The notes under the pieces: generated by a model
The model's database searches: none
Told to the model about the DNA's origin: nothing
Seen by the model: only the letters and a program-made list of their open reading frames with translations
In this document: positions 7,228 through 13,314 of the stretch, one piece after another
Layout of the letters: each line of letters begins with the position of its first letter
How positions within the stretch are numbered: position 1 is the first letter of the stretch
Source: Clostridia bacterium
GTDB taxonomy: Bacteria; Bacillota; Clostridia; Oscillospirales; Acutalibacteraceae
Direction: 5' to 3'
Assembly (NCBI GenBank): GCA_900771185.1
Contig: CAAGND010000129.1
Coordinates: forward strand, 1-19,804
DNA: 19,804 nt
Position numbers and translations under genes: made by a program

Positions 7228-8862
7228 ATGAAAAAGTTTTTATCGGTGCTGCTTTGTGTGGCAATCGCATTTTCAATACCTGTCGCGGCGTTCTCGGCTT
7301 CCGGAACGGTTTACTACATCGACAGTGCAAACGGCGATGACACGGCTTCGGGAATGGCGCCGTCGGACGCGTGGAAAACGACCGCGAATATCGAGTCGCT
7401 TCAGCTCACCCCCGGCGACAAGGTGCTTTTCAAACGCGGAGGAACATATGAGTGCACACTTGAGATCACCTGTTCCGGCACAGAGGAATCGCCGATAGTT
7501 TTTTCCGCTTACGGTGAAGGCGAAAAGCCTCTGCTCACGACACTTGAAGGCACTGAGGTTTTGAGACTTTTCGACTGTTCATATGTGACGGTTTCAGATC
7601 TGGAAATCACCGCGCACAACGGCGGCGGAATCTGGATTGACACTCTGAGCAAGGCCTCATACGGCATAACCGTGGAAAACGTGGATTTTCACGATATACA
7701 AAACTACAAGGTAACGAACAGAGACAACCTCTCCGCGGGAGCGGCTCCGGCAAGAGCCTGCATAATGATAAAAGGCTTGCCCGCGCGCTCCGAATACCCG
7801 GTCAACGACTTAACCGTGACAGGCTGTGAAATGTACGATTGCGGAAACGGAATAAGCATCTGGGGTTCATGGAACGATGAAAAAAATCCCTGGGAAGACA
7901 GGGAGGATGAAATCGAATTCCGTTTCAACACCGGTGCCCTCGTGGAAAACTGTTATTTTCACGACATGGACGCTGAGGCGGTTATAGTCGGCATCTGCGA
8001 CGGAGCGCTTGTGACAAACTGCAGAGCCATTGACTGCTGTCAGGGTGAGGGTGTGGATGAGAACGGCAAAGTGCTCTATTACACCGCCGCAATGTGGTTT
8101 TGGGGAAGCAAGAACAGCACAATACAATATTGCGAAATCGCCGGGCAAAAGAATGTCGGGGACGGAATGACAGTCGACTTCGACTCATACAGCAACGGCT
8201 GCACCTACCAGTATATTTATTCGCATGACAATATGCGTTTTATCGTAAACAACGCCAAGCAGATCCCTCAGCACGATAATACAGTTCGATATTGCCTTTC
8301 TGTCAATGACGGTGACAGAAGAAACCAGTTAAGCTCAGGCACAGGCGAATACAATTTCAGATTCTACAACAACACGATTATAGGTTGTGGGGATTTCACC
8401 ATAGACGACACCGAAAATTCGCTTATAGCGAACAATATATTTATTCCCAAAAGGGGAAGCAGATTTATATATGATTTGTTGGAGATAAAGAAATCGGGCA
8501 CCGTCTTCACAAACAATTGCTACTATGACATAATGACGCCTCTGGTTGAGCCATGCGCCTACAACGTGCTTCCCGGCTTCATTTCAGACGACATGTCAGA
8601 TCCGAACAGCTTCATCCTCTCCGCAGGTTCGCCGCTCATAGGCGCGGGATATGAAATTGAGGATGAGTGCGACACGGATTTCTTCGGAAACAAAATAACA
8701 AGCTGCAACATCGGCTGTTACGGTGCAAACGGAACCGATACGGAATATCAGAGTGAGCGCTTCTGCGAAAAGGCTGTTCGGATCACTAAATATGTTTTTG
8801 AATGTATTTTTGAGACAATAGCCGATGAAATAAGGCACCTGGCAAGTAAAATAAACAAGTAA
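7228..8862 (+). CDS. secreted right-handed parallel beta-helix protein, copy 2
   Basis: This 544-residue paralogue aligns with copy 1 over nearly its full length. The signal peptide and the following ~60 residues are almost identical (MKKFLSVLLCVAIAFSIPVAAFSA, then VYYIDSANGDDTASG). The shared coils include NCYFHDMDAEAV, CQGEGVDENG, NVGDGMTVDFD and NNCYYDIMTPL. Its main differences are a ~20-residue insertion after CGNGISIWGSW, an acidic loop containing NPWEDREDEIEF, and a divergent C-terminal tail. GGGAGG precedes the ATG and only 20 bp separate it from copy 1, so both are probably on one transcript from the promoter at 5516. The function is inferred to be an extracellular carbohydrate-related activity, as for copy 1; the insertion suggests a changed ligand specificity. 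No terminator is obvious in the 150 bp after its stop. Confidence 0.85.
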   Translation: MKKFLSVLLCVAIAFSIPVAAFSASGTVYYIDSANGDDTASGMAPSDAWKTTANIESLQLTPGDKVLFKRGGTYECTLEITCSGTEESPIVFSAYGEGEKPLLTTLEGTEVLRLFDCSYVTVSDLEITAHNGGGIWIDTLSKASYGITVENVDFHDIQNYKVTNRDNLSAGAAPARACIMIKGLPARSEYPVNDLTVTGCEMYDCGNGISIWGSWNDEKNPWEDREDEIEFRFNTGALVENCYFHDMDAEAVIVGICDGALVTNCRAIDCCQGEGVDENGKVLYYTAAMWFWGSKNSTIQYCEIAGQKNVGDGMTVDFDSYSNGCTYQYIYSHDNMRFIVNNAKQIPQHDNTVRYCLSVNDGDRRNQLSSGTGEYNFRFYNNTIIGCGDFTIDDTENSLIANNIFIPKRGSRFIYDLLEIKKSGTVFTNNCYYDIMTPLVEPCAYNVLPGFISDDMSDPNSFILSAGSPLIGAGYEIEDECDTDFFGNKITSCNIGCYGANGTDTEYQSERFCEKAVRITKYVFECIFETIADEIRHLASKINK

Positions 8863-9012
8863 TTTTGAAGACTGCCGCAAGTATCAAAATTAGCCCGCAG
8901 CAGTCAATCCTGCATATTAAACATCGTTGAATGACACAGATATAACAGACAAATCTTAGTTCGCATACAACTTTATCTAAATGCGGGAGCCCCTTTTATT
9001 TGCATCTGCCTA

Positions 9013-9041
9013 TTGACAACACAAAAAGGCGGTGCTATAAT
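9013..9041 (+). promoter_or_regulatory. consensus promoter of the metQNI leader transcript
   Basis: A perfect TTGACA (9013-9018) and a perfect TATAAT (9036-9041) have a 17-bp spacer, plus an extended -10 TGC at 9033-9035. The predicted transcript start is near 9048, about 30 nt before the leader peptide GTG. Such a strong constitutive promoter fits control exerted downstream by attenuation. Confidence 0.9.
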
Positions 9042-9077
9042 ACGTGCAATACGAAATTTCAAAAAGGAGGAAGCACC

Positions 9078-9182
9078 GTGGAGAAAAAGAACGCATTCAC
9101 CATGAACATGACCGGAATGTGCATGTGCCGCATGTGCATGTCAACCTGCATGCCTTTTTCCAATGTGCTTCTGTCATGTTAA
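9078..9182 (+). CDS. Met/Cys-rich leader peptide of the methionine importer operon (34 codons)
   Basis: A 34-codon ORF starts at GTG 9078 behind AAAGGAGG (9063-9070) and ends at TAA 9180. The longer in-frame ATG at 9000 lies upstream of the promoter, so the GTG start is preferred. The core, residues 9-25, holds seven Met and four Cys, for example GMCMCRMCMSTCM; Met codons are at 9102, 9108, 9117, 9123, 9132, 9138 and 9150. The composition matches the cargo of the downstream MetQNI transporter. The stop lies 24 nt before a strong intrinsic terminator. This is what a ribosome-stalling sensor of methionyl-tRNA (or of Met and Cys together) would look like, by analogy with the trp, his and leu leader peptides. 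The peptide itself probably has no function after synthesis. Confidence 0.82.
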   Translation: MEKKNAFTMNMTGMCMCRMCMSTCMPFSNVLLSC

Positions 9183-9221
9183 CAAATCCTTTTCAGCAGT
9201 TGATTAACGGGAAGCTCATTG
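9105..9221 (+). promoter_or_regulatory. alternative leader RNA pairings (protector and antiterminator)
   Basis: Two competing pairings can be drawn. Antiterminator: CAATGTGCTTC (9161-9171) pairs with GAAGCTCATTG (9211-9221), 11 positions with a single U-U mismatch. This uses the 5' arm and loop of the terminator, so the two are mutually exclusive. Protector: AACATGAC (9105-9112) plus GGAA (9114-9117) pairs with TTCT plus GTCATGTT (9169-9180), with one bulged C, trapping part of the antiterminator strand. A ribosome stalled on the Met codons would cover the protector and allow antitermination. A ribosome at the stop codon would cover 9161-9171 and allow termination. The pairings are seen directly; their use is inferred. 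Confidence 0.65.
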
Positions 9222-9238
9222 AGAGTTTCCCGTTTTTT
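9206..9238 (+). terminator. leader (attenuator) intrinsic terminator upstream of metQ
   Basis: AACGGGAAGCTC (9206-9217) pairs with GAGTTTCCCGTT (9223-9234) through 12 bp including one G-U, with loop ATTGA. A run of six T (9233-9238) follows. It sits after the leader peptide and before the transporter genes. Confidence 0.9.
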
Positions 9239-9264
9239 ATTCAGACTGTGAAAGGAGAAAAATT

Positions 9265-9330
9265 ATGGATGCTCATAATTTTAAAAGGTTCAGACGAATG
9301 CGTCGAAAGACGCATAAGCATATAAATTGA
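9265..9330 (+). CDS. small basic peptide ORF (21 codons) with internal GAAA hairpin
   Basis: ATG 9265 follows AAGGAG (9252-9257) at ideal spacing and the ORF ends at TGA 9328. The 21-residue product is strongly basic (core FKRFRRMRRKTHKH). It lies after the attenuator terminator and 46 bp before metQ, so it would be made only on read-through transcripts. Within it, ATGCGTC-GAAA-GACGCAT (9298-9315) is a perfect 7-bp stem with a GNRA tetraloop. It could be a second regulatory uORF, a translational coupler, or simply a chance ORF over an RNA structure. I do not recognise it. Confidence 0.4.
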   Translation: MDAHNFKRFRRMRRKTHKHIN

Positions 9331-9376
9331 TATAACCTCAACAAAAATATTAAACTCAAAAAAGGAGACAACATCA

Positions 9377-10231
9377 ATGAAAAAAGCATTTTCAGTCGTA
9401 CTCGCATTAGTCCTTGCCCTCACCTGCATCGCAGGCTTCGCCGCCTGCTCTCAGAAAGAGGCAAGCATTACCATCGCTGTTCCCAATGACGCCACAAACG
9501 AGGCGCGTGCGCTTCTTCTTCTTCAGGAGAACGGAATCATCAAGCTCAAGGACGGCGCCGGAATAACCGCCACCATCAGAGACATCGCGGAAAATCCCCA
9601 CAACGTCGAGTTCAAAGAGGTTGAGGCGGCTCAGCTTCCGAACATTCTCCAGGATGTTGACTACGCTGTCATCAACTCCAACTACGCTATTTCCGCCGGC
9701 ATCAACCCGGTGAAGGATTCGCTCGCAATAGAAGGCTCCTACTCCGCATATTCAAATATACTGGCTGTCAAGTCCGGCAATGAAAATTCCGATGCTATAA
9801 AGGCTCTCGTTGCGGCTCTCAGCAGCCAAAAGGTTGCCGATTTCATCAGCAGCACATATGACGGCGCTGTTGTGAGCGTTGTTGAGAACCCCGGTGACGG
9901 CTATGACGCGAGCGTCAACTATGATGCGCTTAAGGGTCAGAAAATAACGGTTGCCGCCTCCCCCACACCTCATGCGGAGATTCTCGCGGTTGCCAAGGAT
10001 ATTCTTGCGGCAAAGGGCATAACCCTCGAAATCAAGGAATTCACCGATTACGTTCAGCCCAACAACGTTGTCGAGTCCGGTGAAATTGACGCCAACTATT
10101 TCCAGCATAAGCCCTATCTCGATGATTTCAATGCCCAGAACGGCACCCACATCGTCTCCGCAGCAGCGATACACGTTGAGCCTATGGGTATATACGGCGG
10201 AAAACAGACCAGCCTTGACGCTGTAAAATAA
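9377..10231 (+). CDS. metQ: methionine ABC transporter substrate-binding lipoprotein MetQ
   Basis: This is a 284-residue NlpA/MetQ family lipoprotein. The signal peptide MKKAFSVVLALVLALTCIAGFAAC gives a lipobox FAAC with Cys24 as the lipidation site. Phe at -3 is slightly atypical. The mature protein shows family stretches ITVAASPTPHAEIL, FTDYVQPNNVVESGEIDANYFQHKPYLDDFN and VHVEPMGIYGGK-like text near the C-terminus. AAGGAG precedes the ATG. It would sit on the outer face of the cytoplasmic membrane and deliver methionine to MetNI. It is unusual in containing two MetQ-type half motifs: the first ~190 residues include a shorter domain-1/domain-2 region, while the classic opening motif ITVAASPTPHAEIL appears near residue 191 rather than at the N-terminus. 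This suggests an internal rearrangement or fusion (see findings). The gene is followed by a 12-bp hairpin, then metN. Confidence 0.88.
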   Translation: MKKAFSVVLALVLALTCIAGFAACSQKEASITIAVPNDATNEARALLLLQENGIIKLKDGAGITATIRDIAENPHNVEFKEVEAAQLPNILQDVDYAVINSNYAISAGINPVKDSLAIEGSYSAYSNILAVKSGNENSDAIKALVAALSSQKVADFISSTYDGAVVSVVENPGDGYDASVNYDALKGQKITVAASPTPHAEILAVAKDILAAKGITLEIKEFTDYVQPNNVVESGEIDANYFQHKPYLDDFNAQNGTHIVSAAAIHVEPMGIYGGKQTSLDAVK

Positions 10232-10242
10232 AAAAATTTTTG

Positions 10243-10277
10243 AATAATGCCGAAAGCCGCATGCGTTCGGCATTATT
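10243..10277 (+). promoter_or_regulatory. intercistronic hairpin between metQ and metN
   Basis: AATAATGCCGAA (10243-10254) pairs perfectly with TTCGGCATTATT (10266-10277) around an 11-nt loop, starting 12 bp after the metQ stop. No proper U-run follows. It probably protects the metQ 3' end or acts as a partial terminator, raising binding protein over MetNI. Confidence 0.6.
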
Positions 10278-10297
10278 TATGCGTTCGGAGGAACGGC

Positions 10298-11296
10298 ATG
10301 ATTGAAATAAAAAACCTTTCCAAAACCTTTGAGACTGCCGGCGGTTCGCTCGATGCTCTAAAGAATGTCTCACTTACGGTGCGTGACGGCGATATCTACG
10401 GCATAATCGGCATGAGTGGCGCGGGAAAAAGCACGCTCGTGCGGTGCATAAATATGCTTGAGCGTCCCACCGGCGGCAATGTCGTGATAGACGGCAGGGA
10501 TATGGGAAGCCTGTCCCAGGCTGAACTCAGAGCCGCAAGGCGCGATATCACGATGATTTTTCAGGGTTTTAATCTGCTTATGCAGCGCAACTGCCTGAAA
10601 AATATATGCTTTCCGCTTGAGCTTTCCGGCATGAACAGGGCGCAGGCAAAAAAACGCGCGCTTGAGCTGCTCGATATTGTCGGTCTGCCTGACAAGGCAA
10701 AGGCTTATCCCGCACAGCTCTCCGGCGGTCAGCAGCAGCGCATTGCCATTGCAAGGGCTCTCGCCACCAATCCGAAGGTGCTGCTCTGCGATGAGGCGAC
10801 AAGCGCTCTTGACCCGAACACCACCCACTCGATACTCAATCTGATAAGGGATATTAATCAAAAGCTCGGCATAACCGTTATCATTATCACTCATCAGATG
10901 AGCGTTGTTGAAGAGATATGCAGCCGTGTTGCTATCCTCGATGAGGGAACCGTGGTTGAGGAGGGAGAGGTCGGAACGGTTTTTGCCCATCCCAAATCTG
11001 CGGCGGCACGAAAGCTCGTCTTCCCCGAAGCAAACGATGAAATTCTTGAGACAACCTCGGACGAGAAGCGTATCAGGGTAGTATTCAACGGCGCACTTGC
11101 CACCAAAACACCGCTCATTACCCAGATGGCTATTGACCTCAATATTGCCGCGAATATTCTCGGCGCGTCAACAAGGTGCATAGGCGACAAGGTTTACGGC
11201 AACATGCTTCTTGGCATACCCGGAGGAGCGCAAGAACTGAAACGGGCTTCAGACTACCTTCAAAGCGTGCCGGATATTCTTGTTGAGGAGGTGTGA
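10298..11296 (+). CDS. metN: methionine ABC transporter ATP-binding protein MetN
   Basis: This is a 332-residue ABC ATPase. ATG 10298 is chosen because GGAGG (10287-10291) is at the right distance; the in-frame ATG at 10247 falls inside the intercistronic hairpin. Walker A is GMSGAGKST (residues 38-46), the ABC signature LSGGQQQR starts at residue 141, and Walker B LLCDEAT contains Asp165-Glu166. The H-loop is IIITHQMSVV. The last ~90 residues (RIRVVFNGALATKTPLITQM onwards) are the NIL domain of MetN proteins. In E. coli that domain binds methionine and shuts transport from the inside. The length and order of domains are normal for MetN. It ends 4 bp before metI. Confidence 0.95.
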   Translation: MIEIKNLSKTFETAGGSLDALKNVSLTVRDGDIYGIIGMSGAGKSTLVRCINMLERPTGGNVVIDGRDMGSLSQAELRAARRDITMIFQGFNLLMQRNCLKNICFPLELSGMNRAQAKKRALELLDIVGLPDKAKAYPAQLSGGQQQRIAIARALATNPKVLLCDEATSALDPNTTHSILNLIRDINQKLGITVIIITHQMSVVEEICSRVAILDEGTVVEEGEVGTVFAHPKSAAARKLVFPEANDEILETTSDEKRIRVVFNGALATKTPLITQMAIDLNIAANILGASTRCIGDKVYGNMLLGIPGGAQELKRASDYLQSVPDILVEEV

Positions 11297-11300
11297 GTTT

Positions 11301-12008
11301 ATGCTTGATAAAATATTTTCATCGCAGGCGCTTGAGGAGGCGTGGGAAATTCTGAGAACGGAGTTTCCGCTGGCAATATGGGAGACGGTATATGTCACCG
11401 TTATCGCGACGCTGTTTGCCGTGATAATAGGACTGCCTCTCGGTGTACTGCTCGTAGCCGGGGAGAAAAACGGTGTTCTGCCTCTCCCCAAAGGGCTCAT
11501 GCATGTTCTCAACGTCATCATAAATCTCCTGCGCTCCGTGCCGTTTCTCATCCTGATGATAATGGTCTTCCCGCTCACGCGGGCAATTGTCGGCACATCT
11601 GTCGGCACGGTGGCATCCATAGTCCCGCTCGTCATTGCGGCGTTTCCGTTTGTTGCCCGCCTTGTTGAAAGCAGCCTGCGTGAAGTGAATCCGAATATAA
11701 TAGAAGCAGCGCAAAGCATGGGGGCTTCGCCCATGCAGATAATCGTCAAGGTGATGATTCCGGAAAGCGTCCCATCGCTGCTCTCGAATTTCACAATCGC
11801 TATCACCACCATACTCGGCTATTCGGCGATGAGCGGAATAATCGGCGGCGGCGGACTCGGAAAAATCGCCATAAACTACGGCTACTACCGCTACAAATAT
11901 CTTGTAATGCTCATGGCGGTTATTCTGCTTATAGCTCTTGTTCAGATTTTCCAGAGCGTCGGCACGAAACTTGCGACAAAGACGGATAAGCGTCTGAAAA
12001 AGCGCTGA
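11301..12008 (+). CDS. metI: methionine ABC transporter permease MetI
   Basis: This 235-residue integral membrane protein has about five hydrophobic segments. The ATG at 11301 follows GAGGAGG (11286-11292) in the end of metN; a TTG at 11280 gives a longer but unsupported start. The cytoplasmic EAA loop reads EAAQSMGASPMQIIVKVMIPES, the coupling helix that docks on MetN. NFTIAITTILGYSAMSGIIGGGGLGKIAINYGY follows in the MetI-typical C-terminal part. With MetQ and MetN it forms the complete MetNI-Q importer for L- and possibly D-methionine. It is the last gene of the operon, convergent with the acyltransferase gene. Confidence 0.95.
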   Translation: MLDKIFSSQALEEAWEILRTEFPLAIWETVYVTVIATLFAVIIGLPLGVLLVAGEKNGVLPLPKGLMHVLNVIINLLRSVPFLILMIMVFPLTRAIVGTSVGTVASIVPLVIAAFPFVARLVESSLREVNPNIIEAAQSMGASPMQIIVKVMIPESVPSLLSNFTIAITTILGYSAMSGIIGGGGLGKIAINYGYYRYKYLVMLMAVILLIALVQIFQSVGTKLATKTDKRLKKR

Positions 12009-12043
12009 CAAGAACTCAAGGCACCGCAGACTTAAACTGAATT

Positions 12044-12092
12044 GCACCCCATTTGTTAGACAGTATGATATACTATCTAACAAGTGGGGTGC
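12044..12092 (+). repeat. long inverted repeat between convergent genes, possible terminator
   Basis: Arms at 12044-12066 and 12070-12092 pair over 23 positions with a single C-A mismatch and one G-U, around a 3-nt loop (GAT). The outer arms read GCACCCCA and TGGGGTGC; the inner arms carry TTGTTAGACAG and CTATCTAACAA. TTTGATTG follows on the + strand, so it could end the metI transcript. The TGTCTAACAA...TGGGGTGC wording also resembles IS3-type element ends (recollection, not a search), so a mobile-element relic is an alternative. Confidence 0.65.
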
Positions 12093-12134
12093 TTTGATTG
12101 TCGATTCCCTCAAGTGTGGAAACAAGCCACGTTA

Positions 12135-12163
12135 CACCGGAAAGCCGGTGGTTATGATTTTTT
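12135..12163 (+). terminator. small hairpin with T-run, candidate terminator of metQNI
   Basis: CACCGG (12135-12140), loop AAAG, CCGGTG (12145-12150), followed by GTTATGATTTTTT. The T-run starts some 7 nt after the stem, so it is a weak-to-moderate terminator on the + strand. Confidence 0.45.
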
Positions 12164-12164
12164 C

Positions 12165-13214
12165 TTATGCGTTTTTCTTTGACCTGAAAAGAACGGAATC
12201 CAGTTTTCCCATAGCCTTATCAAACACAAGCGCCATCAGCACCGTCACCGCAAAGCACAGGCAGAAATAAAGCATGTTGTTTCCGGTGAGTCCCAGATAT
12301 TTGAACACGCTCATTGGTATTCTTTGCAGGATATAAATGCTGAAAACATGTCTTCCCAAAGAATCGAGTATGGGGTTTCCTATCTTCAGTTTCATGGAAA
12401 CCAAAACTATCATCAGCATAAAAGCAGCCGCCCATATCCAATAGATTATAAGGCCGACGGACTTATAGTGCTGACTGACAGCTAAGGCCGCCATTACGAT
12501 GCTGACTGCGAGAATATAGGTGAAGTTATTCTTCATCACGACCTTGTCAATCGTTTCTTTAAAATACGCGTACCACATACCCAGCGGGAAAAGGATTATG
12601 GTGTTATAGGTATATGCCGGTCTGCCGAGCTTTATAAACAGATATGTCAACGCCACAGTCAGGACGGTCATAAGGCAAAGAGCGGGGATCTTCTTCTTTC
12701 TGAAAATCAGGAACGAGACTATCAGCAGCAGATACAGGCAGAGCATAGCCGTTATATACCAGTTGCTGTTTCCTATTGCCTTCCATGTTGTCAGCGCCAG
12801 GAGCAGATCGGTAAGACTATATTCTCTTTTTATGAAAAGATTTGTTATTGCAAAAAGCAAAACCGCGATGTCAAAGTGGAGAAAGAGGCTTAAAAATCTG
12901 TTCTTGAAAAGTCCCTTCACATACCCTGTACCTTTTCTGCACACGGAGCACATCATTCCGTAGCCCGAATAGAACAGGAACGTTACTACCACAAGCTGAC
13001 CCATCCAACTTTTGAAATCCGTCCAAATCTTATCGGACGGGCTGCCCAACGACATATAAGTGGATATATGACACATAAACACCAGCAATACAAAAATTCC
13101 GTTTATTGCCCCGGTGCTGTCTTTGGACATATAGTCTCTGTTAAATTCATCGGATTTTGCGAATTTTGCTCCGTAAAGGAAAACAAAAATCGCTGTTATG
13201 AGAACATATACCAT
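12165..13214 (-). CDS. acyltransferase-3 family integral membrane protein
   Basis: This is a 349-residue polytopic membrane protein with about ten hydrophobic segments. The N-terminal KDSTGAINGIFVLLVFMCHIS (His49) matches the conserved first catalytic helix of the acyltransferase-3/OafA family. FLFYSGYGMM near residue 100 is also typical. Such proteins O-acetylate cell-surface sugars (peptidoglycan, teichoic acid, capsule or glycans) using acetyl-CoA. The acceptor cannot be told from sequence, and no glycosyltransferase genes are nearby. The ATG at 13214 is preceded by AAGGTGGAG. It has its own extended -10 promoter and is separated from the HtrA gene upstream by a terminator, so it is a single-gene unit. 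It converges on metI. Confidence 0.8.
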   Translation of the reverse strand: MVYVLITAIFVFLYGAKFAKSDEFNRDYMSKDSTGAINGIFVLLVFMCHISTYMSLGSPSDKIWTDFKSWMGQLVVVTFLFYSGYGMMCSVCRKGTGYVKGLFKNRFLSLFLHFDIAVLLFAITNLFIKREYSLTDLLLALTTWKAIGNSNWYITAMLCLYLLLIVSFLIFRKKKIPALCLMTVLTVALTYLFIKLGRPAYTYNTIILFPLGMWYAYFKETIDKVVMKNNFTYILAVSIVMAALAVSQHYKSVGLIIYWIWAAAFMLMIVLVSMKLKIGNPILDSLGRHVFSIYILQRIPMSVFKYLGLTGNNMLYFCLCFAVTVLMALVFDKAMGKLDSVLFRSKKNA

Positions 13215-13244
13215 TTTTCTCCACCTTTTTTGTAAGATGGATAT

Positions 13245-13273
13245 ATTATATCACGAGTACAATCTCTATGCAA
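13245..13273 (-). promoter_or_regulatory. extended -10 promoter of the acyltransferase gene
   Basis: On the - strand TATAAT (13250-13245) is preceded by TGA (an extended -10) and, after a 17-bp spacer, by TTGCAT (13273-13268). The start codon is about 30 bp downstream of the -10. Confidence 0.65.
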
Positions 13274-13277
13274 CAAC

Positions 13278-13304
13278 AAACGGCACCGCTGAGCGATGCC
13301 GTTT
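13278..13304 (-). terminator. intrinsic terminator after the HtrA-like gene
   Basis: AAACGGCATCGC pairs with GCGGTGCCGTTT (- strand) through 12 bp including one U-G, with loop TCA. It begins 10 bp after the HtrA stop. The trailing sequence is GTTGTTGC, so the U-run is short. Confidence 0.75.
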
Positions 13305-13314
13305 TCAGGTCTGT

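Larger units (their letters stand above)
5591..8862 (+). repeat. tandem gene duplication of the beta-helix genes
   Basis: The two genes form a direct tandem duplication with a period of about 1.64 kb. Nucleotide conservation is strongest at the 5' ends: 5591-5688 and 7228-7325 differ at only two positions, including silent sites. Similarity falls off along the genes and is lost in the last ~30 codons. Confidence 0.85.

Noticed and set aside
8870..8905. GACTGC/GCAGTC inverted repeat after the second beta-helix gene as a terminator
   Set aside because: Only 6 bp with a 24-nt loop and no U-run. The stretch 8863-9012 holds nothing else I can support.
9117..9153. Tandem CATGTGC-like repeats as a CRISPR or protein-binding repeat array
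   Set aside because: The repetition is explained by alternating ATG and TGC codons in the leader peptide.
9044..9325. 93-codon ORF overlapping the met leader, His-rich in its middle
   Set aside because: It starts at about the predicted transcript start, with no ribosome binding site. It runs through the terminator, and its His-rich look is the frame-shifted reading of the ATG TGC repeats of the Met/Cys leader.
9041..9376. SAM riboswitch (S-box) or T-box upstream of metQ
   Set aside because: No S-box core and no T-box AGGGTGGNACCGCG sequence is visible in the leader; the space is filled by the leader ORF, the terminator and the small basic ORF.
10247..10297. Upstream in-frame ATG extending MetN by 17 residues
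   Set aside because: It lies in the stem of the intercistronic hairpin and lacks a ribosome binding site, while ATG 10298 has GGAGG and begins with the normal MetN N-terminus.
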